A stretch of DNA of 50,425 bases from Chromobacterium sinusclupearum. Its GTDB lineage: Bacteria > Pseudomonadota > Gammaproteobacteria > Burkholderiales > Chromobacteriaceae. Position numbers and translations under genes: made by a program. The DNA lies in contig NZ_PPTF01000073.1 of the NCBI RefSeq assembly GCF_002902845.1, positions 394,673-445,097 of the forward strand, given 5' to 3'. Shown one piece after another: positions 37,326 to 45,117 of this stretch (within the stretch, counting starts at the first letter, position 1; the number at the start of each line of letters is the position of its first letter). Below the pieces are notes generated by a model. The model was given only the letters and a program-made list of their open reading frames with translations, was not told where the DNA came from and searched no databases.

Positions 37326-37531
37326 TGCTCATCCTCCGGCGCAGCCGGCAGGCGCGCCACCAGCGCGGCCACCCGGTTGCGGGTTTCATTGACGCGGAAA
37401 TGCAGCTCGGCGTTTTCCTTCAGCGCTTCGGACAGCGCCTCGGCGAAACGGCCGTTCTGGGTTTCCAGCTCCCGAATGCGGCCAACCAGCGCCGCGACGC
37501 GGGATTCGAGATATTCCAGTTCATTGTCCAT
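37322..37531 (-). CDS. Small coiled-coil protein upstream of zapA (TIGR02449/ZapB-like)
   Basis: 69 residues, almost wholly a predicted coiled-coil: LEYLESRVAALVGRIRELETQNGRFAEALSEALKENAELHFRVNE shows heptads of Leu/Val/Ile/Phe. The ELET-N-xL-x-ENAEL pattern fits the TIGR02449 protein often coded immediately before zapA. It is likely to assist Z-ring formation; this is inference from position. It begins 21 bp after the btuF stop. Confidence 0.85.
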   Translation of the reverse strand: MDNELEYLESRVAALVGRIRELETQNGRFAEALSEALKENAELHFRVNETRNRVAALVARLPAAPEDEQ

Positions 37532-37552
37532 GGCGGCGAGGATAACGGGCCG

Positions 37553-38425
37553 CTAGTTGGCCGTCAAACCTAGCCGCTGTCGCGCCGTGTCCAGACGAGC
37601 GCACAGCGCGGCAGCGCCATCCACCATGCGCGGCCCAGGAATGCTGATGGCGTCGTCAGACAGCATGAACAGTGCGCCGCCAGCCACTGCCGGCAAGGTT
37701 TTCCAGCGCTGCCACATCGCCAGCGAGGCGTTGTCCGTCGCGATGATGGCCTGTGGCTGCGCCGCCACGACCGAGGCGGTGGACACCTGCGGCGCCGGCA
37801 GCGACAGATCGGCGAACACATTGACGCCGCCGCAGGTGCGGATCAGCGCATCGATATAGCTCTTGCCGCTGACGGTGAAGATCGGCGCCTGGCTCAGTTG
37901 ATAAAACACCCGCACCGGCGCGCGGCCGCCATAGCGTTGCTGCAAGGCGGCCAGACGCTGCCGGTATTGCAGCGCGGCGCGCGCGGCGGCGGCTTCGGTG
38001 CCGGCCAAGCGTCCCAGCTTGTCGATTTCCAGCGCCACATCGCCCGGCTGCAACGGATGGCTGATGAATACCGGCACGCCCAGCCGCTTCAGCCGCTCCA
38101 ACTCGCGCGGCGAACCGCCATCCTGCCACGCCACCACCAAGTCAGGCTGCAGACGCAATACCGCTTCCAGGCTGAAACCGGTAAAACTGCCCACCCGCGG
38201 CAGCTTCTTCGCGGCGGCGGGGTGGTCGCTGTATTCGACGGTGGCTACCACCTTGCCGCCTGCGCCGGCGGCGAACAACAACTCGGTGGCGTGCGGCACT
38301 AGGCTGATGATGCGTTGCGCCGGCTTGGCCAGCGTGACCGCCTGTCCCGAACCATCCTCGACGCTGACGGCCGCGCGCGCGGCGCCGGCCAGCAACAGGC
38401 CAGCCAGGAGGAGCCATAACCTCAT
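37553..38425 (-). CDS. btuF: Vitamin B12-binding periplasmic protein
   Basis: 290 residues from the ATG at 38425. A signal peptide (MRLWLLLAGLLLAGAARA) is followed by a class III substrate-binding fold (two Rossmann lobes joined by one helix): AQRIISLVPHATELLFAAGAGGKVVATVEYSDHPAAAKKLPRVGSF is typical BtuF, and RLQPDLVVAW starts the next block. There is no lipobox, so the mature protein should be soluble in the periplasm. Its ATG overlaps the cobU stop (ATGA). The matching BtuCD permease and ATPase are not in the window. Confidence 0.9.
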   Translation of the reverse strand: MRLWLLLAGLLLAGAARAAVSVEDGSGQAVTLAKPAQRIISLVPHATELLFAAGAGGKVVATVEYSDHPAAAKKLPRVGSFTGFSLEAVLRLQPDLVVAWQDGGSPRELERLKRLGVPVFISHPLQPGDVALEIDKLGRLAGTEAAAARAALQYRQRLAALQQRYGGRAPVRVFYQLSQAPIFTVSGKSYIDALIRTCGGVNVFADLSLPAPQVSTASVVAAQPQAIIATDNASLAMWQRWKTLPAVAGGALFMLSDDAISIPGPRMVDGAAALCARLDTARQRLGLTAN

Positions 38426-38949
38426 GCCCGCCCGCCTTTCAGCGCCAGCGGCAAGCCGCAGGCCACCAGAGTGACCCTGTCGCAACGCGAAGCCACCAGC
38501 TGGTTGAGCCGGCCCAACTCGTCGACGAAACGGCGGGTTTCGGCATCGTCCGCCACCACGCCCCAGCCCACCTCATTGCTGACCAGCAGCACATCGCCGG
38601 CCAGCCGGCCCAGCGCCGCCAGCAACGCGTCGCGCTCCACCACGTACTCGTTCTCGTCGAGGCCGGCCGCGCCGAAGAAGCGCATCAGCCACATGCCCAG
38701 GCAATCGATCACCAACAGGCCGCCCGGCATGTCGCGCGCCGCAATGGCCACCGCCAGGCCGCGTCCGCACTCGGCCACGGCCCAATGCTTGGGCCGCTGG
38801 GCGCGATGCCGCTCCACCCGCCGCGCGAACTCGGGATCGAGCACCTCGGCGGTGGCTAGATAACACACCGGCCCAGCGTGCTGGCGGGCCAGTTCTTCTG
38901 CGTAGCGGCTCTTGCCGCTGCGGGCGCCGCCGGTGATCAAGTGAGGCAT
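38422..38949 (-). CDS. cobU: Adenosylcobinamide kinase / guanylyltransferase
   Basis: 175 residues. The P-loop is at the N-terminus, LITGGARSGKSRYAEELA, and LLVSNEVGWGVV matches the VSNEVGxGxVP motif of CobU, though VA-D replaces the common VP. It phosphorylates adenosylcobinamide and then adds GMP. AGTAGGAAC precedes the ATG at 38949; the frame is open further upstream but lies in btuB sequence. It overlaps btuF by four bases and lies 8 bp from btuB, in the riboswitch operon. Confidence 0.95.
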   Translation of the reverse strand: MPHLITGGARSGKSRYAEELARQHAGPVCYLATAEVLDPEFARRVERHRAQRPKHWAVAECGRGLAVAIAARDMPGGLLVIDCLGMWLMRFFGAAGLDENEYVVERDALLAALGRLAGDVLLVSNEVGWGVVADDAETRRFVDELGRLNQLVASRCDRVTLVACGLPLALKGGRA

Positions 38950-38957
38950 GAATGTTC

Positions 38958-40811
38958 CTACTGGCTGTAACGTACACCGATGAAGGCTCCCAGCCCCCCG
39001 GTATTGTAACCATAGTTCGTTTCGTACTCGCGATCGAACAGGTTGTCTATACGTGCTGTAGCAGTCCAGTTTTTGGCCAAACGGTAATCTGCAAAAACAT
39101 TGGTAATGCCATAACCGTGCAGGAACTTGGCCTCCGTATTTAAGGGGTCTCCCGCACGGCGCGATGCAATTTGCTGTTCTACGCCTAGCGTATACTTGCC
39201 CCACTGCTTACTCGCCGAAAGATTTGCGCTTTGGCGCGGCCGGTTTGCCAACCAATTTCCGGTCTTATCATCGCGCGCATCCAGCAATGTCAGATTGCCC
39301 TGCCAATCGATATCAAGCCATTGTGCCGCGGCCTCGATAGTCAAACCTCGGATCTTGGCACGGTCAACATTGCTTGGACTCCAAAAAGAGTCGGGATTAG
39401 ACGGATCCAGCGGCGCCCACTGAATCAATTGATCCACGTTATTCTGAAACAACGTGAAGTTGGCTGAACGTCCATCCTTGCGATATTGCAAAGCCAGTTC
39501 GGTATTCTTGGAGCTTTCCGGCTTGAGATTAGGATTGCCACTGCCGGGATAGTAAAGATCATTGAAAGATGGTGCCTTATATCCTGTGGCATAGCCAACA
39601 CGAGCCAACCAACCATCGGCAAAACGGTAGCCATAGTCAGCCTTGCCAGTCATCTTCCTGCCAAACTGGTCATCATGATCGTTCCGGATGCTGGCTTGGA
39701 ATAGATGCGCACCCAAATCAAGCTGGTAATTCACAAAGCCAGCATTAGTAGTTCTAGCGCTCTTGGTATAAACACCATCACTAGCAATTCTCTGGTCAAG
39801 ATGGGATACGCCCAAGATAAAGACACCTATCTTGGTGTCCAAATCGTTCTGCCATTGCCATTCATTCTGCGTTGTCTGAAAGAAGTTAACCCGCTGGCTG
39901 AAATCACCATTGTGGAATTCCTCTGACTTATCCTGACTCCGCGCAAAGCTCAAGATGCTGATCCAGACATCGTTGAAGCGATTATTCGACTCCACGCTTT
40001 GTCCTGTAAGACGCGACTTGCTTCTATCCTGTCCCGTCCATGAGTTACTGTAATCGATATCCACTCGAGAAAATGTCTGGAATAAACGAACGGTCAGGTC
40101 ATGCCCAGGCAAGAGCGTCTGAGTCACGCTGGCGGCATAACTATCATTACGATACCCATCATTATCTGGATTGTAATAGCCAGCGTTACGTGGATTGGTC
40201 GCCGAAAAACCATCTGACTGGGCATGGGTCAACTGTAAGCTATAAGCGCTGTCACCCGCCTTTCCCACAAAACCCGCCGATAACTTTCCCGTACCTCGGT
40301 TGCCAAGTTCCAATCCGGTATTGAACCGCGGCGCGCCCTCGCCCTTGCGGGTAAAAATTTGGATCACACCACCAATAGCATCCGCTCCATACAGGCTAGA
40401 AGCCGGCCCACGCAAAATCTCAATATGATCGATCTGCTCAAGAGGAATATTCTGAATGGCCGTAGTGCCCAATGTCGCCGATGAGATGCGGACTCCATCC
40501 ACCAGAACAACAGCGTGGTTGGCATTAGTGCCACGCATCAGAATGCTGCTTGCCGAGCCTGGACCACCGCTGGTGGTGATGCTGATCGCAGCCTGGCGGG
40601 ACAATACTTGCTGCAATGTTTGCGCGCCGCTTTCTTCAATTTCATCGCGAGTGATGACCGTGGCGTCGGCCAAGGTTTTGGATAATGGCTGCGCGACACG
40701 GCTCGCCGTCACAATCACCGGATCGCCGGCGAATTCCGGCACATCGGCGGCATGGGCCGCGCCGGCACAGGCCAGCGCTACGGCAAAGGCGCAAGTTTGG
40801 GGCTGAAACAT
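38958..40811 (-). CDS. btuB: TonB-dependent vitamin B12 receptor
   Basis: 617 residues from the ATG at 40811 with GGAG 10 bases upstream. A signal peptide ends AAHAAD, then a TonB-box like stretch DPVIVTASR, the plug domain (about 30-150: LQQVLSRQAAISI, ILMRGTNANHAVVLVDGVRI) and a 22-strand barrel ending DREYETNYGYNTGGLGAFIGVRYSQ. It brings cobalamin or cobinamides across the outer membrane. The middle (about 39000-40640) is visibly poorer in GC than its ends and neighbours. It is first in btuB-cobU-btuF and is preceded by the riboswitch. Confidence 0.93.
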   Translation of the reverse strand: MFQPQTCAFAVALACAGAAHAADVPEFAGDPVIVTASRVAQPLSKTLADATVITRDEIEESGAQTLQQVLSRQAAISITTSGGPGSASSILMRGTNANHAVVLVDGVRISSATLGTTAIQNIPLEQIDHIEILRGPASSLYGADAIGGVIQIFTRKGEGAPRFNTGLELGNRGTGKLSAGFVGKAGDSAYSLQLTHAQSDGFSATNPRNAGYYNPDNDGYRNDSYAASVTQTLLPGHDLTVRLFQTFSRVDIDYSNSWTGQDRSKSRLTGQSVESNNRFNDVWISILSFARSQDKSEEFHNGDFSQRVNFFQTTQNEWQWQNDLDTKIGVFILGVSHLDQRIASDGVYTKSARTTNAGFVNYQLDLGAHLFQASIRNDHDDQFGRKMTGKADYGYRFADGWLARVGYATGYKAPSFNDLYYPGSGNPNLKPESSKNTELALQYRKDGRSANFTLFQNNVDQLIQWAPLDPSNPDSFWSPSNVDRAKIRGLTIEAAAQWLDIDWQGNLTLLDARDDKTGNWLANRPRQSANLSASKQWGKYTLGVEQQIASRRAGDPLNTEAKFLHGYGITNVFADYRLAKNWTATARIDNLFDREYETNYGYNTGGLGAFIGVRYSQ

Positions 40812-40957
40812 GAAACACACTCCACGGATTGATAGCTTCCCGCAAGGGGACATCGTCAGAGTGCGAAGAGGGCAAGAGAACGGGTCGCGGCGCAGCCGGA
40901 ATCGTCTGTCGGATCGCCTCCCCGCGATACTCCAGTGTTCCTCCGGCTTCCGGCCGG
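40812..40957 (-). promoter_or_regulatory. Leader between riboswitch and btuB
   Basis: This leader downstream of the B12 box is purine-poor with hairpin potential (CGGCCGG, TCGCGGGGAGGCGA) but no U-run, so the switch is more likely to act on translation than by a terminator. GTGGAGTGTGTTTC near its end is the btuB ribosome site. The paired element that would sequester it was not identified. Confidence 0.4.
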
Positions 40958-41152
40958 GGCTCTGCAGGCCGGTCTCCGGGCTGGGCCATGCCGGCGACGC
41001 GCCTTCCCATCCTATCGGACAGTGGCTTGCTGCGTCGCCTGGGCGCGTATCGCGCCAGGCCTTACCGTTGCGGGGGCAGCGCCGGCTTCACACCGGCTTC
41101 CCGTTTCACCCGCGCTCGCCTGGATAAAGGCGCGGCGCGGACACCTGCAAGG
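40958..41152 (-). promoter_or_regulatory. Cobalamin riboswitch
   Basis: The B12 box, AGCCCGGAGACCGGCCTGC on the minus strand, is at 40964-40982. Upstream are the other conserved parts in order: GCAGGTG near the 5' end, GGGTGAAACGGGAAGCCGG, TGTGAAGCCGGCGC, TGCCCCCGCAACGGTAA, and GCCACTGTCCGATAGGATGGGAAGG. The 5' GCAGG can pair with CCTGC for P1. It controls btuB-cobU-btuF. Exact ends are approximate. Confidence 0.95.
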
Positions 41153-41207
41153 CGGCGATTATAACCCGCCGGGGTTTTGGCGGCACCGGCCAAGCGGTAA
41201 TATGCTT

Positions 41208-41476
41208 AGGGGCTGTTGACGTTTGGTGAGTGGATCGCGTTTGCGCCGATTTGGGCCGGAAGCAAGGCGCACAGTCCGACGCATAGTCATTCTATGCAAG
41301 GGCTGGGCAACGCGGCTTCCGGCCCAAAGCGGCCAAACCCGCAGGGCCGGGCGCCTTTCCGCGCCGACTCTTCGTTGTTCCGCGCGGGCAGAGAATGACT
41401 ATGCGGCGCGCGAAACGCCTCGATTCGGCGCAAAATGCATCCCGGCGCGACCGCCCACCAAACGTCAACAGCCCCT
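41208..41476. mobile_element. MITE-like inverted-repeat element between riboswitch and cobT
   Basis: The ends are perfect inverted repeats of 21 bp (41208-41228 and 41456-41476; core GGGGCTGTTGACGTTTGGTG). TA flanks both sides, which could be a 2-bp target duplication (41207-41208 and 41476-41477). No transposase frame is present. Inside, GCATAGTCATTCT (41281-41293) and AGAATGACTATGC (41392-41404) form a second inverted pair, and GGGCCGGAAGC pairs with GCTTCCGGCCC. It would be moved in trans by a transposase encoded elsewhere. About 270 bp, GC-rich. Confidence 0.75.
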
Positions 41477-41542
41477 AGAGTCCGGCGGCCAGCCATGCGC
41501 GTCGACAACATTCCATGATCATCCATCCCAGCAGGCCAGAAC

Positions 41543-42577
41543 ATGAACCGTAGCAAACCCCTGGATCTTTCCGCCCGCAACGCCGCCCGCGCCCGCCAGG
41601 CCGTCCTGACCAAGCCGCCCGGCAGCCTGGGGCAGCTGGAGGAGCTGGCCTGCCGCTTCGCCGCCTGGCAAGGCCGCGCCCGGCCGGACGCCCTGCGCCC
41701 CGCCATCACCGTGTTCGCCGGCGACCACGGCGTCACTGCCGAGGGCGTGTCGGCCTTTCCCTCCGCCGTCACCACCGAGATGGTGCGCAATTTCGCCAAT
41801 GGCGGCGCCGCCATCTGCGTGCTGGCGCGCGCGCTGGACGCGCGGCTGGAGGTGGTAGACGTAGGCGTGACCGGCGATGTATCGGCGCTGCCCATCGTCC
41901 ATGCCAAGGTGCGCGCCGGTAGCCGCAACCTGGCCAAGGAAACGGCGATGAGCGCCGAGGAGACCGAGGCGGCGCTGGAGGCCGGCCGCGCAGCCGCCCG
42001 CAGCGCGGTGGGGGATGGCGCCAATTTGCTGATCGCCGGCGATATGGGCATCGGCAACACCACGGCGTCGGCCGCGCTGATCTGCCGGCTGACCGGCGCG
42101 TCGCCGGAACTAGTGGTGGGCCGCGGCACCGGCATCGACGACATCGGCCTGGCCAACAAGCTGCGGGTGGTGAAGACCGCGCTGGCGCGCGTGGCCTGGG
42201 AAAACCTCAGCGGCCAGGACACGCTGGCCGAGCTGGGCGGCCTGGAGATCGCCGCCATGGCCGGTTTCTACCTGGAAGGCGCCCATCTGGGCGTGCCCTC
42301 GCTGGTAGACGGCTTCATCGCCAGCGCCGCCGCGCTGTGCGCCAAGGCCATCGACCCCTCGCTGCACGACTGGCTGCTGGCCAGCCACCGCTCGGCAGAA
42401 GCCGGCCACGACCATGCGCTGGCGGCGCTGCAGCTGCAGCCGCTGGTGGATCTGGGCATGCGGCTGGGCGAAGGCTCCGGCGCGGCGGTCTGCGTGCCGC
42501 TGCTGCAGATGGCGGTCAAGCTGCACAACGAGATGGCCACGTTCGAGGAGGCCGGCATCAGCGGCAAGTCCGCATGA
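41543..42577 (+). CDS. cobT: Nicotinate-nucleotide:DMB phosphoribosyltransferase
   Basis: 344 residues. Starts with the family segment ARQAVLTKPPGSLGQLEELACRFAAWQG; FAGDHGVTAEGVSAFPSAVT is the conserved region near the active site, and GDMGIGNTTASAAL and GRGTGIDDIGL follow. The C-terminus with EEAGI ends in the usual way. It makes alpha-ribazole phosphate for the lower ligand of cobalamin. It lies 66 bp from the inverted-repeat element; the ribosome site (GCAGGCC) is weak. It is followed by cobC with an ATGA overlap. Confidence 0.95.
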   Translation: MNRSKPLDLSARNAARARQAVLTKPPGSLGQLEELACRFAAWQGRARPDALRPAITVFAGDHGVTAEGVSAFPSAVTTEMVRNFANGGAAICVLARALDARLEVVDVGVTGDVSALPIVHAKVRAGSRNLAKETAMSAEETEAALEAGRAAARSAVGDGANLLIAGDMGIGNTTASAALICRLTGASPELVVGRGTGIDDIGLANKLRVVKTALARVAWENLSGQDTLAELGGLEIAAMAGFYLEGAHLGVPSLVDGFIASAAALCAKAIDPSLHDWLLASHRSAEAGHDHALAALQLQPLVDLGMRLGEGSGAAVCVPLLQMAVKLHNEMATFEEAGISGKSA

Positions 42578-43176
42578 ACCCCTACACCCTGACCCTGCTG
42601 CGCCATGGCGACATCGAACACGACGGCCGGCTGATCGGCCTGACCGACCTGCCGCTGACCGAGTTGGGTCAACGCCAGCTCGACGCCAGCTGGAGCCGCA
42701 TCAGCAGCTTGGCGCCGGTCACCGCCATCGCCACCTCGCCGCTGCAGCGCTGCCGCGAGTTTGCCGTCAAGCATGCGCTATCCGGCTCGCTGGCGCTGAA
42801 GGTGGAGCCGCGCTTCGCCGAGATGGACTTTGGCGACTGGGACGGCCAGCCGTTGTCCGAGCTGGAACACTGCCATCCCGGCTGGGGAGCAGAACTGGCG
42901 GACGGCCGGCTCAGCCCGCCCGGCGGCGAGAGCTTCGAGCAGTTCCGCACCCGCGTGCTGGCCGGCCTGGCCGACTGGATGAGCGAGGCGCGCGGCAGCC
43001 ACCGCCTGCTGGTGACGCACGGCGGCGTCATCACCGTGCTGATGGCGGAATTGCTGGGCACCGATTTCTCCGTGGCCAAGCTGATGACGGTGCAGCGCGG
43101 CGGTTTCGCCCAGCTGTCGATGCTGGAAGGCCACCCGGCCTACCTGCTGCGGCTGGAGTCCTCATGCGCGGACTGA
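42574..43176 (+). CDS. cobC: Alpha-ribazole phosphatase
   Basis: 200 residues, histidine phosphatase superfamily. It has the LRHG motif (LLRHGDIEHDG, phosphorylated His), TSPLQRCREFA and LLVTHGGVI carrying the second catalytic His, and MDFGDWDGQPLSELE. It removes the phosphate from alpha-ribazole 5'-phosphate (or from the cobalamin phosphate). It overlaps cobT by 4 bases and cobS by 13, so the three form a tightly coupled operon. Confidence 0.9.
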   Translation: MNPYTLTLLRHGDIEHDGRLIGLTDLPLTELGQRQLDASWSRISSLAPVTAIATSPLQRCREFAVKHALSGSLALKVEPRFAEMDFGDWDGQPLSELEHCHPGWGAELADGRLSPPGGESFEQFRTRVLAGLADWMSEARGSHRLLVTHGGVITVLMAELLGTDFSVAKLMTVQRGGFAQLSMLEGHPAYLLRLESSCAD

Positions 43177-43901
43177 TTCTGGCGGTGCAGTTCCTGACCC
43201 GCTTGCCCACCCCGCAGCTGGCGGATTTCCAGCCGGAATGGCTGGCGGCCAGCGCGCGCTGGTTCCCCGCCGTCGGCCTGATCGTCGGCGCGCTGCTGCT
43301 GACGGCCCTGCAGCTGGGCGGCCTGGTCGACCCCTGGCTGGCGGCGCTGCTGGCGCTGCTGGTTTGGGTGGGCGTCACCGGCGGCCTGCATCTGGACGGC
43401 CTGGCCGATCTGGCCGACGCGCTGGGGGCCTCCCACCGCTCGCGCGAACGCTTCTTCGAAGTGCTGAAAGACCCGCATCTGGGCAGCTTTGGCGCGCTGT
43501 CGCTGATCCTCGCCGTCGTCGCCAAGCTGGTGCTGCTGATGCTGATCGCCCGCCATGGCGGCATCGCATGGGGGCTGCTGTTGATCCCGGCCTGGGCGCG
43601 CGGGTTCGCGGTGACCTGGTCGGCCACGCTGCCGGCCATCGCGCCGGGCAGCGGCGAGCGCTTTGGCTGGCAACGCGATCATCTCGGCCTGGCGCTCAAC
43701 GGCGCCGCGCTGCTGGCGGCATCCGCCTGGCTGGCCCCAGCCCTGCTGCTGGCCCCGCTGGCTGGCCTCGCCTGGTGGGCCTTCCTCAAGCGCCGGCTGG
43801 GCGGCATGACCGGCGATTGCCTGGGCGCGGGCGTGGAAATCTGCGAGATCGCGCTGCTGGCCTTGCTGCTTATTCCGCCCGCCCAGCTTCCCGCGCTCTG
43901 A
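43164..43901 (+). CDS. cobS: Cobalamin (5'-phosphate) synthase
   Basis: 245 residues, a polytopic membrane protein with about six to seven helices. The signature TGGLHLDGLADLADALGASHRSRERFFEVLKDPHLGSFG is the conserved CobS region, with the acidic DG-AD-AD cluster binding metal; GGMTGDCLGAGVEICEIALLALL is near the C-terminus. It joins adenosylcobinamide-GDP with alpha-ribazole. It starts inside cobC and ends 12 bp from the convergent DUF3298-like gene. No terminator is visible in that gap. Confidence 0.94.
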   Translation: MRGLILAVQFLTRLPTPQLADFQPEWLAASARWFPAVGLIVGALLLTALQLGGLVDPWLAALLALLVWVGVTGGLHLDGLADLADALGASHRSRERFFEVLKDPHLGSFGALSLILAVVAKLVLLMLIARHGGIAWGLLLIPAWARGFAVTWSATLPAIAPGSGERFGWQRDHLGLALNGAALLAASAWLAPALLLAPLAGLAWWAFLKRRLGGMTGDCLGAGVEICEIALLALLLIPPAQLPAL

Positions 43902-43913
43902 CGGAGCACAAGC

Positions 43914-45041
43914 TTAAGGCAATCGTGACGTCAGCGTGCCGGGATGCTTGCGCACCAGCGCCCATGGCAACAGGCTCCAGCCGGGGTTGTCACATGCACG
44001 CTCCACCCTGGGAAAATAAGCCCCGATTTGCACACCCTCCGGCATTAAATACCAACTAGATGGATTCCAGACTTCTGCGTTGCTATAGTCGCACTCATTG
44101 CCATCCTCCCCTTCCATCTGGTTCGGATAAAGTTTGCCGAAGGTCTGCGCCAACCAAGGTTGCAGCACCTTGCTTTCATAGTTGGCATCCCGGAGTTTCC
44201 CTTTGGCATCCCGAGCATCCTGGGGCTTGCCGCGTCCTAACCACAATACATCTTCAAGCCGCATATCGCGTCCGCTGGCCACATCCAGATTCAGCGGTGA
44301 GTCGTTGAAATCGGGGTGCGCCCCGCCGCAGTAATAGTTGGTTTCCACGCTCATGCTCACCACTCTTGGCGTCAACAGACGAGGAATCACTTCTTGCGTA
44401 TATTCGGTCATCCCTCTACCGCGATCATTGGCGTCACAATCAAATGACGCAGCCACGGCGCGCCATTGCCAATACTCTAGCACCTTGTTTAACCGAGCCA
44501 TGGTAGCTTCAGGATATCCGCTGGCAACCCGGAACCAGCGAATTCTGCTCTCCGGCTCTATCCACCACGCCAAGCGATATCCCTGGAAAACTTTCACTCC
44601 CGCCGGTTTCAAACGCAAGCCCGCCACGCGGGCGCGATTGTAGGCGCTGAGTCCATCAGCGCCTTCTTCGGCACCGTAGCCAGATCTTTTGGATTTAGCC
44701 AGCAAACTCAGCTTGACCGGCTGCGCGCGCTTGGCTTTCGGCCCGCGCCATTCGCCCACCCACCCATTGCCTTCAGGACGCAAGACCAGATCGACCCGGC
44801 TCTCGTCATAGCCGAGGTTCTCGCCCAAACGCAGCGCACCCTGCTTATCCCGCGTGCCCGTCAGCGCGATATCGCTGTGGTATTTTCGATAAAAATAGCG
44901 ACCATCCACCGTGCCATCATCATTGACGCTCCATTCCATCACCACTGGCGCGCCGCCCACTTCGCCTTGCCACACATCGGCATGCGCCTGCAGCGCCAAC
45001 ATTCCGCCGGCAAGCAAACCCACCGCTTTCCACACCCTCAT
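43914..45041 (-). CDS. Exported protein with C-terminal DUF3298-like domain
   Basis: 375 residues from the ATG at 45041 with AAAGGGAATGC upstream. A signal peptide (MRVWKAVGLLAGGMLALQAHA) leads to a region with WQGEVGGAPVVMEWSVNDDGTVDGRYFYRKYHSDIAL (about 25-60) that is repeated in tone in the rest of the N-terminal half. The C-terminal part contains VETNYYCGGAHPDFND (the GGAHP core of DUF3298) and LNLDVASGRDMRLEDVLWLG. DUF3298 domains occur in RsiV-type anti-sigma and other extracytoplasmic proteins; function here unknown. Base composition is visibly lower in GC than nearby genes. Confidence 0.72.
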   Translation of the reverse strand: MRVWKAVGLLAGGMLALQAHADVWQGEVGGAPVVMEWSVNDDGTVDGRYFYRKYHSDIALTGTRDKQGALRLGENLGYDESRVDLVLRPEGNGWVGEWRGPKAKRAQPVKLSLLAKSKRSGYGAEEGADGLSAYNRARVAGLRLKPAGVKVFQGYRLAWWIEPESRIRWFRVASGYPEATMARLNKVLEYWQWRAVAASFDCDANDRGRGMTEYTQEVIPRLLTPRVVSMSVETNYYCGGAHPDFNDSPLNLDVASGRDMRLEDVLWLGRGKPQDARDAKGKLRDANYESKVLQPWLAQTFGKLYPNQMEGEDGNECDYSNAEVWNPSSWYLMPEGVQIGAYFPRVERACDNPGWSLLPWALVRKHPGTLTSRLP

Positions 45042-45117
45042 GCATTCCCTTTCATTCAAAAAAACAGCGCCGCCCCCGCAAAGGAGCTGGCGCTGGTTCA
45101 GCCAAGGCGAAGGTTGC

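Noticed and set aside
41223..42258. Open frames inside and across the inverted-repeat element, as a possible transposase
   Set aside because: They run into cobT antisense or have no DDE motif, and the element itself has no frame above about 90 codons with sense composition.
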